This document shows, in pieces, positions 1-13,283 of a stretch of 64,000 bases of DNA (position 1 is its first letter; each line of letters begins with the position of its first letter). Below the pieces are notes generated by a model. It ran no database searches. It was not told the DNA's origin and was given only the letters and a program-made list of their open reading frames with translations. The position numbers and the translations under genes are program-made. Location: NCBI GenBank assembly GCA_949358305.1, contig OX442317.1:10358186-10422185 (forward strand). Direction: 5' to 3'. The stretch comes from Strigamia acuminata. Its lineage: Eukaryota; Arthropoda; Chilopoda; Geophilomorpha; Linotaeniidae.

Positions 1-2678
1 TTAAACTTTAATTTAGGAGCATTCAATCATAAGTCATTCATTTCACTTATTTCACTGATGTTTATTAATTTAAGGAAAATTTTAGTATTTGCTTAACCAA
101 TTTGAACGCATTTAATGTTATCGTTGTTAAGTTAAGTGCTTCCGTTAATTATGTGCGACCTAACCTTAATAGCAAGTTGTGAGGGTGTTTTAATGAAATC
201 GAGTTATAGCATAAGAACTTTAAGGAGCGCATTATAGTAAACCAGCAAACCAGCAAACCAGCAGTGAACCGCGTTGAACGAGGACCACCTACTGTAAATT
301 AAATAACTTGTGGATAATTCATAAACTAGCAATCAACAGATCGATAAACTTTTATTGATCAATCAAATGTGGGCAGAAAACGTCAAGCAGTGGTGTTTCC
401 CGACATCGTGTGTTGGATGACGCCTTCGGGTGGATTGTTTACTGGGCACTCACTACAATGGAAACCAGAACTGAAACTAATCACCGTTTCCCATTAGAAC
501 ACACAAGTTAAGCAGCATTGGGTCAGTACTTGACTAGATGACCACTGACCTCCACCTTTTCTCCAACTGGGTTTTTCTCTTGCGGTTTCCTCAGTCTCGG
601 TGCAAATGCACGACTGCCTCCTTGAAATTTGTCCAACCGAATTCACATCAACGACAAAAATCAAAGAGTCACAGATATTTATCTACAATTACTCAAGTTT
701 TGGTGTAACCTACAATACAAGTAAGTTAGTTGTGGAGAATTTTGTAGTTGGTCATAATTAAATTACTCCGGGAAAATCCCCAGCTAGATGTTAAGAGATC
801 GATAAATAATTATCGATCACGTGCACCGGAGAAGAAGACATCATTTTATTTATGTTTAAACTAAATTAATATCAGATGTCGCTTTTCGGCACAAAGATTA
901 GAAAAATCTAAGTTGTAGTGCAAACACTGCATATTTCATTTTGCAAACTTTGATCTTCAATTTCTTGCGCCGACAAAAAGCTCTATAATTTAGTTCATTA
1001 CGCAACAACTTAAGAATCTTCCAATGAATTTGATCACTTAAAATGAGAGTTTTACTTTGAAAGGTCTACAACAGATGGTCACGCGCTGTAGAAATTGTGG
1101 ACACCTTCCGTGGACCATGTATGACAATTATCGTACTTAAATCGCTCGGACACAATTTGTCAATTCGACTGGTGGTTAACCAATCGTCAATACGACCACT
1201 GGTTTGCGATAATTTAAAGCCGGAGTCTGGAATTCAACACAATTGATATTTCTCCCGTTAAAAACACTAAGAGTACAAGCGCTCACGAGTGGAATTAGAG
1301 TAAATTACCTGATAGTTTTTCATCACGAAGTCAGTGCCCGATCCTGCCTCGGATTTGTATTTGTTACGACTTACTTTTGTTTGGCATTCGGTTCACAATA
1401 GACTTGAACCAACACAAAAGTAAGGCAGCAAAAATCCAGCATAATAGAACCTATTTTATTCACGTCACAATGTCGGTGATTACATCACAAACTACATTAG
1501 TACATTAGCTAAAGGAAAGACCGTTCCCAAATGTTTAGACTACCATAAAGTAATGAATAAATAAATACATCAATTCTCAAATACAAAATAAACAGAATTA
1601 ACTACGATTGTGGTGCTACCTGTTAACTAGCCAGCTCTTTACGAAGATCAGAGACACACACAAAGCTTGTTTACTTCGCTATTCGGGTAAGTCAACATGT
1701 CGCCGGCTATTTGCATTTTAAATTGACCGGCTGGAACTTTAAGATTTAATTAAATAATAAGAGTAGTACGCCATATGGTATGTTAGTAATTAGACCCTCA
1801 ACTGTTGTTGGAGCTTAACAGGAAAACAAATTACCCAAAATTGGTATCTGCGGTAGTAATGTCGTTATTAAAACGTTGAAGAAGCAAGGCTGGGACACAT
1901 GGGGAGTAAACATACATTTCTACAAATATTTGATGAAAATACAACCAATGAGAGCAGTTTTTACACAGTGTTCTTGATTCTTTCCAGCAGCAATTCTGGA
2001 GTGGAGGGTACACATTACTTATTTGGCAAACATTCCGGACTCAGCTCGAGTTTAAGACTGACAAATATCAGCTCTTAAGTTCTTTCTATTACCTCGATAC
2101 CCCGATACTTCTTATCAGTATTATTTATGATTTCATTTAATAGTTATTTAAGGATGATAGTCTGAATGGATTTCAAAGCTCGTATTTGTATTTGTATTCA
2201 TTTAATTATTTAATTATTTGTTTAACTTCGGATATTCCTCACGAAATTTCCGACTTAATTAAAACCAATCAGCGCGTTGAATTTCAAATCGAAAAACCGA
2301 TTCTCTCGATTATCTCGATTTTCCCTGGCGGAAATGATGCAAAACACGTTATATTTTTGAGATTCGGATTCTCGAAAAACCGATCTTCATAATCCATGTG
2401 TGGGGTGGATTCTTTGGATTTTGACCCGATTTCAACTCGTTTTACTGGTGGCCATTTTGAAATCTAATAGACCGGAGGTTGAAGCACGTTGCAAAGATGT
2501 ATGCAAAATAAATAATTTCTTATCATGCTAAGTTCCCACTTGACTTTTTCTTCCAAAATCCACAATCTCTTTCCTGGACACCATTTTCTGTTCAGAACTA
2601 GTTCTAGGATCAAGAGAACTTGATTCCAGAACACTCAAGTCAGAACTCCGCAAGCTCAAGATTTACTTTGAATGAGTT

Positions 2679-2718
2679 AAAAACCGATTCTATAATCAAG
2701 TTTTTAGAATCGGTTTTT
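2679..2718. repeat. Small inverted repeat (13-bp arms)
   Basis: Arms AAAAACCGATTCT (2679-2691) and AGAATCGGTTTTT (2706-2718) are perfect reverse complements around a 14-base loop. The same AAAACCGAT word recurs at about 2293 and 2376, so this may be the edge of a decayed MITE rather than an RNA hairpin. Confidence 0.5.
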
Positions 2719-3102
2719 TCCATTTTCAGATTGAATGCACCTATTGATTTTAGACCTAACAGCGGTTCTTGAGATTGATTGATTGTCACGGGTTAATCAT
2801 CTACATTACCCACGTAACAATACTTATTGTAAAATATTACAATTTCTAAATTTGGAAGTCGATTTGGTCGATCAAACTCGTTCGCATTCTCGTCGAGAAA
2901 TAATCATCAGAGACCAAACACACGTGTAAAGTTAGACATTTTAATTAAAGCTGTTCAAAATGACTACAAGGGTCCTTACACTTTAAATTACAAAACGTGC
3001 CCATAGGACAAATCGTCCAATTAATAGCTCTGATTACAGATGCAATTAAATATTTTGAGTTTAGCAATAGCGATAAAAACAATCCAAACTTTCACACTTA
3101 CT

Positions 3103-3125
3103 AATCAATCAATCAATCAATCAAT
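3103..3125. repeat. (AATC)n microsatellite
   Basis: Consecutive AATC units. A second tract of the same unit occurs at 9351-9377. Confidence 0.9.
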
Positions 3126-5648
3126 TAATCAACCCTATGACATGATTGACTTATTTGTTTTCGTTTCGTACAAGGGTTTAGGCAGTGCAGTAGTGTGGTA
3201 CGAGCAGGTATAGGCCAAAAACTCTGTACTACTGTACATGCTTTTCACTGGCCAGCAGTTTCCCTTTAAACTCATCAGTAGTCAAGAGGTTATGCTCTTT
3301 ATAGTCTACAATAGGAAATAATAAAAAAAGAGAAAAATATGAAGGAAAACATAAAACAAAGATGTTGTAAATAAAAATGCATGCGCAAATGCACATCTAC
3401 ATCGCAGACGGTCCTGCTGACATGCAAACGACCCTAATTTTCGTGCGCAGGACTGCAAATGGTGGCCGTTAACATGTCAACTGTAGTCACTCGGACCGAA
3501 TGGTGCATCATTTCGACAACATTGCAAATTTGATGCAGGAAAATCTCTTGCTCCAATAAGCCTAATTTCCCAGGAAATGTTATTGCCTCTATCGAGTTGA
3601 GTCGAGTCGAGTTGGGGTTCAATTCAAATCTAATTACCATACTCTGGTGGCGAAATTTGTACACCAACCGGCTTTCCTAGTCAGTTAAATCGATTTGCAC
3701 TCTTTTTCCTTCAAATTACACGGCGTTTGCACCACCCAATACCAATCAGGATAATTTAAAAATAAAACTTACATCAAAATACGAGAAATTTGCAAGATAT
3801 ATTTTTTCGACGGGGATTGGCATTCCAGCATGCCGCGTGCCTCGCGCCTACTTCGGCCGATGACCGTCAAGTTTGTATTGTTGTTTTTCCTATAATAAAA
3901 AAAAAGTGTGTAACAGCTTCTGCATGTATAAATACTTAATAAACTCAATGAGTGTTAAAAATTCTGTTTGAAAACTCGACGGGGAATTTGCTGCGCAAAT
4001 TTAATACCGTCGAGGGATTTGCGAGAATTTGAAAAGTGGGCAGTCGAGTCAGTCCAGTGCAGTGAGTGGATGGTTGGCTGATGCAGGATTCAAGCGAGTC
4101 GTGAAATCTTAATGATGTCGTGGGCTGACGACCCGACAGTTAATTTCAGTAAACTAGTAACCCAGGGGGACAGATTCATATTCGGCATCGCCGCTCGACG
4201 GCTCCTCTCTTTTCCTCTCCTCTCCTCTCTGCCGTGAGAGGGTTTTTGTATGAAAAAGTAAAAATTATGGATTGCAATGCTGGTGAACTGGTCATACAAC
4301 GTGCCACTGCGGTTTCTTGTGTGCCGCATCCGGGTTTAAATCTCCGCTTTAACCGGGGTGAGTGAGGTGAGGTGAGTGCAATCAAATGATTTTTACTTCC
4401 ACTTCGCAATGTTTAACCCTGCAGTCAGGAATCTATTTCCGAGCTTTCTTTAACATTGTTCTACATTTGTTTATCTTTGCCCCTGGAGCTTTGCCTTGCT
4501 TTGCCTTGCGTTGCTTTGCTTTGCTTTGCCTTGCTGCACTTGAAAAACCAATAACATTTCACATCTACGTAATAGAAATGTCAGTTTTAAATTTCAAATT
4601 GTTTCTCCATTATAGTCCCTTAGGATTTTTTGCCCACAAACTTGGATAATGATTTTATCCTCACATTATATTAAGGAATCAGGCCGGAACCCAAAGGAGT
4701 CGCGAGCCGGGAGTTGAATTCAGATTTCCCGCTAGCCGGATTGCCCTAAGAAATGTACAATCTTTACTTTTCTTTTTTTCCTTTTCCATACGGAATGAAC
4801 CAACTTAATTTTTGTGTAGTAATGTCCTGCCAAATTATAATATGATTACTAATGCATGGTGCACGCGCAGACGTATCACCAATGGCCCCATTGTTCTTTC
4901 ACGCTAAAGTAACTTTTGGCACTTTTCTTTTGTGAGCAATGACATTTTTTACCTCATATCCGCTGACCAAAAAGAACAAAAGAAAAGAATGTAACAAAAG
5001 ATTCATTTGGTTCGTAAGATTGACCGTACGTACTTGTAGGTTAGGTTTTTTCAATTATTTAATGTACAAATAATAAACTTAGCGTAATTCCACTTCGTGG
5101 GACTCATGTCTCACATTCAATGTGTTGGCGCCCTGCTGTTTTCTTTTGCTGAAATAAGTATGGCGTTTATAGGGTGGATGTTGACGAGCCTTTTTTTCGG
5201 GTGCTGTTATGGCGGTAATGAGACGAGTTAACATCGAGTTAGGTTGGATGGAGTTTACGATGAAAAATATATGAACTACATGTGCTCAGATGTTCGAAAC
5301 TCATCCAATCCCAAGTTTGGACCGAGGCTTGTTTGGCAGCATGCCTAACAGCCCGATGTAATTGTAGTTTCACCCCAAAAAGCGCCACTCCAAAGCCTAG
5401 ATGCAATTTTATCGTGCCGATTATCACTTGTTGTATCTTTGATTTTATCTATTAATGTTTGTTAATCATCCCGCTCATACCCAGCAAAATAGAAAACAGA
5501 AAATTGTTAATTGCATATGCATACTAGTAGTTGTGCAACACAGCTTTATTTTCCCACAACGCATTTGGGTTTTGCTACTTGACCTTAAGATTAAAGTCAG
5601 CAGTGATTTAGGCTAAAACATTATCTTTAAAACTGCTCGATCAAACCC

Positions 5649-5725
5649 AGTCAGTTTTCAGTCGCAGTGGGCGTATGTGCGCATCGATTTAAAAACAGCA
5701 AAACATGTTAAACTGCAATTTTAAA
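5649..5725 (+). repeat. Dispersed repeat family B, copy 1
   Basis: It shares a word series with 17612-17745 and 19151-19250: CAGTTTTCAGTCGCAGTGG, then TGCGCA, ATTTAAA, CAAAACATGTTAA and ACTGCA. Order and spacing are conserved in the three copies. Its class is unknown. Similarity may continue weakly through TTGACTTTTCGTAAGCAGC. Confidence 0.6.
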
Positions 5726-7435
5726 ATTGACTTTTCGTAAGCAGCTTATTCGCAAATCGACAAAAAGCAACTCCGATAAAAATGATGTCGTAAATTGTCC
5801 ATTTTTTAGACAGTCTGTTTGTTTACGGATAGAGGTGGCGACAGAAATCTGCACGTTGACCACTATCTGGACGGGGTACATTGAGCCAACGCTCATGCCG
5901 TTGAACCGCAATGGTATTTTACGCCTTTGAAGAGAAGTAAGTTTTCCTCTCTCTTCCTTCTTATTGGCTGAAAATGACATCATTTTGTCTTTTTCAAACC
6001 GGCAACTCATTGTTGTCACAAAAATTTGTTGTTTGCTGTTTGTCAACTTTAGGCCGTGCCGCGTCTCCAGGGCTCCAGCTAAGAAATTGAAATTGTTGAC
6101 AACGCGCATGCGTTGCGCCTTGGCCTTAATTTACAGACGAATTCCCAGCGATTCATTCAGCCGTAGAGATTTACGCTTATTACTCGGCGCGTGTTGGCGG
6201 ATGCGGATGGGGCAATTGAAATACAGTCGCGCAAAATCTGTCCACAAAAAAAAATAAAAAGAAAAAAAAAAGAAAAGAAAAAAAGAAGGCAAAATCCTAA
6301 CACTTGGTATAATGAGTCAGCCATTTTGATGTGGCGAATTGAAAATTGCGATTGGATGGTGTTCAGTTGAGCGAGGTTTGTTGAACGGTCGGAAGAAGCG
6401 ATGCAGAGAAGCAAATGATTAAATAATTGCGTGTGGGGGAAAAAATATTGCAGCCAATAAGATCAAATTACAGCCAATAGCGAATCGAGCAGTAATTACA
6501 ACGCGCCTCAGCTGATTCGGTCAATTCCCTTACGGATTTTGTTTGCTCTAAATAACCTTATCAAGTAACGTATTCTATTTTATGTGGAGTAAATGAGAGT
6601 GGAATTTCTTGGCGCGCTTATTACGTGTCTGATTTAAGAAGGATTTATGGCTCACGTAACGTTATTAAAAGGCATGTGGTATTAAAGGAGCTTTGCCATC
6701 ATCTATCCATATTCGCTCGATCAAATATTGAGGCGTCGACGACGAAATTACATTTGAAAACGAAAAAAACGCAATCGAAATTTATTTGGAATAAAAATTT
6801 ATTCGACTTGTAAATTCTAATTAAAGGTGAGGTGTCAATTTCGAAACCCGAAATAAGTGACACGTCTAATGGATATAGTCCCAGAAATTTGTCGAGTGAT
6901 ACGTTGCAATGATTGCGACAAATTTCGTAATGAATCAATCACTCCAAGTGACAATACTCTGTCTGGCAACAACATTTTTTTGGGTTTAACCAGTTCCACC
7001 AATTACGGTTGGTTGGCTTTTGTGACTATTTGGTATTTTCACATCGTTTTCAGATCGAGTTTATGATTAATACAAAATCACAAAATTATAAAATTGTACA
7101 TTTTCTTTTACGTTGCCAGAGTTAGGGAGCACCCTGTACTATTTGGTAATCTTGGTAGAAGAAAAATTGGAGAAACGCAATCTTAAATCACACTAGAAAA
7201 TACGGAGTAGCACTTTTGAAATTTGCTGTAAATCAATGTGTGCAGTGATGGACCAAATGGATTTTCCAAATTATTTTCAAGGTCCACGTAAGGCGCCATT
7301 TGCAATAATTTTTGCTTTTTAAATTTACACCAGTCTGGGGAGGATTATTTTTTATCGAGTTCTAATCCATGATTTTAACCCTTGCACATGCGTAGTTTGA
7401 GACAACTTGCCTGGCAGCTTGATTAAACGCATTCT

Positions 7436-7702
7436 AATTCTCATTGGTCAGTGAGCAAATTACTGCTGGCTTTCTCACGCCTCAGAAAAAAGTGCCGAAT
7501 AACTTGTTCGTTTTATTGAAAGAGGGCGCTGATTACACTAAAGAGCTCTAGAAAAGAGTCCCGACGACTTGTTCATTTTATTGAAAGAGGGCGCTGGTCA
7601 CATTAGAGGGACTCAACTAACAATTAATTCACTTTGTGCGGACATGTTTATTTCTAGACCACCATGTCTGTTGCTAATACGAACTCATTTCTTCGTATCA
7701 AA
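7436..7702 (+). repeat. Dispersed repeat family A, copy 1
   Basis: It begins ATTCTCATTGGTCAGTGAGC and ends near CGTATCAA. It contains two tandem versions of CTTGTTC..TTTTATTGAAAGAGGGCGCTG about 65 bases apart (7502 and 7567), followed by CAACTAACAATTAATTCACT. The same order is seen at 35432-35749 and 42696-43009, with a 3' partial copy at 17161-17311. No coding frame, poly-A tail or clear terminal inverted repeat is visible. Confidence 0.8.
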
Positions 7703-9350
7703 GCACTAGTGAAGCAGAGTTAAACGTGACACAATTTTGTTTGAAGAATGAATTATTTAGGAAATAAAAGCCAATAGATTTCATCCACGCACAGCTCTCT
7801 GTTGACATTTCTGCAAGAGCTGTATTGAAAATGAAGTTTCTTCCGTTTGTGATATTGGATTTTGTAAGCCGCATTATTATACGTTTGAGTAGAAAGGAAT
7901 GTTTATTTCTTTGTGTGCAAATAACTCTGCAATCTAGACATTGACAGACAGTCACAAAGGCATAAACACACTTGCTAAAATTTTTCGGCAAACATTTTAC
8001 CTGGCTGGTGCTAGCTAGAGAATTTATAGATTAACTATATGGAATAGAGCCTATCCCCTTAAAAGTGTCCAGATTAAGACACATCCAAAGTTTCTTTTTT
8101 TTCAGAGTATAAAATTTAATAAATCATACTGCGCTTGCTTTCACATAGCGTTCCACTGATTTTTTTTAAAAAAGTTATGTGGAATTTGTAATTTTTTTAA
8201 AATTGTTTTTTATTATTACCTGTACTTAAAGTTACAGCTACTCTAAATAGTAATCAATGCGGATCGATTGAGGGATAAGCTAATAAAACAAAAACTAAGA
8301 TCAAATAAGGAAGAAAGAAAGAGAGAGTGCAACGCGAGCGTGAGTCAGACGGCAGAATAGAACGAAGCAAGGAAGAAAAACAAGTAACTGAATCTCAATC
8401 ATGGAGACAAGCCATTATTGGACCAGGGGTTGATCACCGAGAGAAATTGAAAATGTTGGCTTGTTTAGCTTCGTAATTTACGTTGCTTTTTCTCATTTTT
8501 CAACTATTCTAAGAATTACCATAAATCTTGATAGAATGCTGGTGTTTCAACAGTTTGAATCCAACCACAGAGTAAAGGGATAGTCTGGTCTAAATTTTTT
8601 TTTTTTAAATTTCCTAGTGAATTAAAAAAATTGAATAAGGAATTTGAAAAATAAAATCAAAATTCTACTGTAGGCCTATCAGTTACTGTCACTTTAATAT
8701 TTGCCTGGAACAGCAGGTGTCTAATAAAAATTAAGCACAATTTCAAAACATATCCTGAAATAAGTTTATTTCTTTATGATTTAAAAATAAAGCATTAATT
8801 GATTTATCAGAATTTTTAAGAAATAGTTTTGTTGCTAAGGAGCTATTAAAACCTCAGTGAGATTAGATTAGATTCCACACTACTAAATTACGGTGAGAAA
8901 GGATCTAGTTCCAGAAAAAAAAATTGGTAACTTTTTCTGGTTGGGAAAAATAAAGCTGAGGTGCCATTTCCTGGTTTACACATTTTTCAAACTCGTGGGG
9001 AGCAGGGATTTACCACACAAGCAACAATAATGGCACCGAGTAACGACTGAGCAACGATGTAATGTAGAAAAGAAGGATGGGAAATCAACTAGCACAAGCT
9101 TCAGCTGCGATACGAAAACGAGGCGCATGATTAATTCTGGTACAAGCATTATACTAGTACATGGTATCTATCTCGCCAAACACGATCTTTTTCTTTTCCA
9201 ATTTATAAAAACTGGCTGAACGTTTTAAAATTGTTTGAGCGTATTTGCATGGTATTAAGCGTGGTGAATTTAAAAGTAGCGATGCAAATGTCTAAACATT
9301 GATCAATTAAGCGGAGATTTATATGAGAAAAAATGAAAATTATGTTTAAA

Positions 9351-9377
9351 CAATCAATCAATCAATCAATCAATCAA
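9351..9377. repeat. (AATC)n microsatellite
   Basis: Six to seven consecutive AATC units, directly readable. Confidence 0.9.
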
Positions 9378-9878
9378 AACTCTACACCTTGGTTTATAAA
9401 CTATTCCTACACTAGGGCACGAAAAGTTATCGCCTGGGAGTGCAATACCATGTTTCTAGTTTCTCCTTCCTCCTGGATTCGGTGGTAGATGTATATGCGC
9501 TTAAATAGTTGCAATATAACTTATAGTCGCAGCAGTGGCTTAAAATATATAATAATTCTTAAAACTTATCTAGGATAACGGATTGAGTCGGATTTAGCGC
9601 AAATTCGGCAGACACAAGAAAACGCGTGTGTACAGTTACATTTCCAAAAGTACACTAAATTTTTATTCTTGTTCAGGGGGATTAAAACCCTTTTCTTAGG
9701 GGGTCACAGGGTGTGAGTTTACACCTGCGCCACGGTGGTCAAATATACAAATTAACTTAGTTTCTTTGGGAACCATCAGTTTCCACACAACACGCCGAGC
9801 GGCGCACGCCAAAACTGCTATCAAAGTAATAACATTCACTACATCGTCACACCCTTGCAAATGATATTACACGACCAC

Positions 9879-9926
9879 ATAAATGATACTACGCTGCTCG
9901 TCTCCGAGCAGTGTAGTATCATTTAT
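9879..9926. repeat. Near-perfect hairpin, 22-bp arms, 4-base loop
   Basis: The left arm (9879-9900, ATAAATGATACTACGCTGCT plus CG) and right arm (9905-9926) are reverse complements with one mismatch, separated by TCTC. It could be a fold-back transposon remnant, an extruding palindrome or a small-RNA precursor. The loop is very short for an animal microRNA. Confidence 0.85.
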
Positions 9927-12121
9927 ATCGTTTTATTTGAGAATTAAAATGCATACTATAAACTATAAACATGTTTATCATCACCGTTCATCAAAGCTGA
10001 AGGACGCGAGCGAGGCGAAGCGAGTAAACACGTAAAAACACGAGAATGCACAATAGAGTACCGTCCTATGAGTACCCTATAAGTACTGTACGTAATACTT
10101 CCAGTTAAATTAAATAAAATTTAACCGATTTTACATTGGATATCAGAATCAATCAACAAACAGTGCTCTCTTGATTTATATTGGTTCATTGTACTGATCA
10201 GTTGTTCCTTGTTTGACTGAGGAATTATTTCTATAGCAAAAACATCGACCTCCGGCCTCCAACTGGGTTTTCTGTGCTTTTCTCTTTGTGCAGAGTAGTA
10301 TTTCGGCATCTCATGGTTGCGACTTGGCAGGCGCTTTTGTTCCGGGTTGTATTTTGGTGCTCCCATGTTGCATGGAGGTGCGCTTCCTGATCAGGTGCCT
10401 GTGTGCGGGTCACAACCTGTACACCCGCACGTGGCGGCCCTGTAGCCAGTTGTCGGTGCAAATGCAAGGTCGGGGTCTCAAAAAGTCGTCCCAAAGTTAT
10501 ATAGTGGCTTGCAAACTTGCGTGGCCTAAATCCCCAGCCCTAACACTCTCTTACGTCTACTTCTACTTCCATGCGCTGAATATTTGTTAAGATATTTGCC
10601 AAACGCGGCAATTGTTCGACTGGAAATACAAAGAGTTTCTAGGTGAGAGTTTAGTCAAGTGAATGTAACACCGTAAACGTGACATCACATCACGTTTTTC
10701 TTTTCCATACCACGAGCCACTTGTTCAATCCATGTAATTCAATATCCGTGTTGAAACATCTAAAAGGTGAAATTGCATTTATAGAGACGTGCTTACACGA
10801 AAACGAAGAACAATTTTAAATCTTAAATTACTCGTTAGGCGTTAGGAAGTGCATAAACATAACTAAAAAGACTCGAAATAAAAGTACAGTCGAGCCTCGT
10901 TGCACGAGCCAGCGTGGCTTTATCCTTGTTTAACGACCATCCCCTTAAACCGCACAACTGCTTCAATATCAAAGCGCTGTTAAATACTCATTTAATTGCT
11001 CTTATCGCCATGAGACGACAGCCCAAATTATTTTCAATTATCTCACTACGAGGTGGCGTTTACGCATCGCCTCGTTTTCGAGAAAAGTATGGCGGAATAG
11101 AAAGTTGGCGGATGAGAGGGAGGGAGGGAGGAAAAGAAGAAAAAAATGGAGGAAATGCAACGTCTCGTGGGAAACGGAAAAGAAGTTTCTTTCTTTCTGC
11201 GAAATGCTGTCATCAGGTTTTGGAGAAGTGGGAAAAAGTAATCACAGGTAGGAAAAAAAGGCGAGGAGAATGAACAAGAGTTTAGATAACAAGACACATC
11301 TAGTTCTGGAGGATATGGTGGATGTTTTTTTTCATTTTTTTATAGATATTTTTTTTTTCTCAGAGAATTTGCTCCATTTTGATGTCACGAAGTAGGAACG
11401 TATTGAGTGTAATTTAATTCAGTTGGAGTTTGAAGATAATTGGAAACTTCTCATTCATTATGGTTTTGGAATGATTTTTAATATGTTTAGAGAAAACATT
11501 AAATTTGGGCGTTTAGGCTTTGGGATCATTTTTCACGCACTTTTTTTTGTTAATAACTCGGTTCACTTCTTGCAAATCATCTTGAATTTAATGTTCTTTT
11601 CATAGTTAGTCCAGTTTTGCCATTTATTATTTTCCTTATCTGCGCCAGCTGTTGGCATGTTTTAGTATGCTGACTGCTGCCAATCATAAAGTGACGTCAT
11701 CCTGGAGTTTGTAGCATCAGATTGTGGAAGTTGGTTGACACCCTCAAGTTGGAGAAAACTTTGATGAGGTAGGAGATTGCAAGTGCCAAATTCAATGTAG
11801 TTTCTGCAAACATAAATTCCTGTTTGTTTGTTTTTTTTTTGACAATTAATTTTAAAAAGTTGGGCGTGGTTTTAATTGAGGTTCATCAAGTTGGCAATGC
11901 AACACGCGGAAGTATTTACAAAAATGATATTTCAATGCGCACACCTCACAAACATGCATTTTAAAGATTGATTAATAACTTTACTGGCGCTAAAATCTAA
12001 CAAAAACAAAACAAATAGTTTTTCTGTCAAAAGTCTTTTGATCCTGCGATTATTGTCGATTATACTAGTTATTAGACCACATGGGACATATTACATACAA
12101 GATGGGTGGGTAGTCCTAAAA

Positions 12122-12549
12122 CATGGTGTAAACTTTTTAGCATTGCGACCCATTTTTAAGAAAGGTGATCTTCCGCGCCCCACTTTATCATCGGTGCCTT
12201 AAATTTTTTCAAAATGAACTACGACTGTTACTACTACTAGGCTGTTACTATTTTTCCATCCTACAAAATTTATCGCTATGGAGAATTACAACAGCTACAA
12301 ACCTCCATTTTTGGGAGTTTTGGCTGGTTTTTGGAGAATTTTGGATGATTTTTGTGAGGATTTTTTAGCTTTTGCTAGCCTGTGTTTTATTGCAACCAAC
12401 TACAGGCAGTAAGTTGGAATTGGAATTGGCAAAAATTTAAAAAAAATTGAATAAAAAAATTTGGGAACGAAAATTTTGGGCGATAAAGTGATTGATCATT
12501 ATTGCGCCCACCAAAAATCAGCTCGCGCCCCACAGTTTAAGAAACGCTG
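12122..12549 (-). mobile_element. hAT-like MITE family 1, reverse-oriented copy
   Basis: Read on the minus strand it starts CAGCGTTTCTTAAACTGTGG and continues with GGCGCGAGCTGATTTTTGG, as do the copies at 43146-43665 and 37451-37733. The far end reads AATGGGTCGCAATGCTAAAA on the minus strand. The flanking octamers TCCTAAAA and GTATAGAA agree at five of eight bases, so the target duplication looks decayed. There is no transposase frame, so it is non-autonomous. Confidence 0.8.
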
Positions 12550-12725
12550 GTATAGAAGGAAGCTTTAGATGCATGGGCCATAATCAAAAAAACCATTTTT
12601 CATTGTGGCGATACACGACTCGTAGATGGCTAAGTGTACATCCTCGTTCTGTTTTTCCTCTTCAAACAATTTTCACACAGCGTAAGGTTCATGTTGGTGG
12701 ATTAATCTTTGGAATCCCCTTAGAA

Positions 12726-13283
12726 CAGTGCTTTTCAAACTTTTTAGTCCCAGAACCCTTTACATTCATAAAAATTCATAGGGAACCCCAGTGGTACACT
12801 GATAGCATGTGCACTGATGTTTGTTAGTAAGTTAAATTAGATTGCCTTAGACGAAGGGGCTACGTTCATGTCCGACATGAACGTATTTTTATGACGCGCG
12901 AGAGATACATTGAGATATATTGATGAAAATACTCGGTCCAGTCTATGTTGCTAAAAACGAATAAGGCTAGGTTTGTAAAAAAAATAGAAGATAAAATCTC
13001 GAAAACATCGTTTTGAGAAAACATGCATTGAGGAAACGAACAGATATCAATAGATCTTAACTAATCACAGTGCGTCATTAAAATAATAGGTTCATGTCGG
13101 ACCTAAATTAAATTAATAAGTTTTAAGCATCGCAGAAAGACAACAATTGCATTTTATTGTAGGCGCTGGCCAGGTCCAACGGGAGCAGTGGGGATATCAT
13201 TCCTCAATCCAGAACCTCGTGGAGCCTCTTGAGATGTCTTGGGGAATCCCAGGGCTCCACGAAGCACGGTTTGAAAACCACTG
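12726..13283. mobile_element. Second hAT-like non-autonomous element
   Basis: The left terminus CAGTGCTTTTCAAAC and right terminus GTTTGAAAACCACTG match as terminal inverted repeats of the CAGTG..TCAAAC type known from hAT elements. Sub-terminal CCCAGAACCC/GGAACCCC near the left end and GGAATCCCAGGGCTCC near the right end fit the same element. The flanking octamers do not match clearly. A 23-bp palindrome (12862-12884) lies inside. No transposase is encoded. Confidence 0.6.

Larger units (their letters stand above)
1..5648. other. Non-coding AT-rich DNA, no gene seen
   Basis: No open frame here has convincing protein character, and I recognise no splice-bounded exon or RNA gene. The stretch holds simple repeats, a small hairpin (2679-2718) and short CT- or TTGCC-rich tracts near 4200 and 4490-4535. 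It is probably intergenic. Confidence 0.5.
7703..12121. other. Non-coding DNA, no gene seen
   Basis: No supported gene. It contains an (AATC)n tract at 9351-9377, the hairpin at 9879-9926 and a GC-richer patch at 10260-10480 with overlapping frames on both strands that I could not tie to any family or splice pattern. Confidence 0.5.

Noticed and set aside
10121-10590. Overlapping frames on both strands in a GC-richer patch
   Set aside because: One minus-strand frame (NPEQKRLPSRNHEMPKYY) looks mildly protein-like, but it is closed upstream by a stop with only a poor acceptor. Overlap of frames on both strands points to composition rather than coding.
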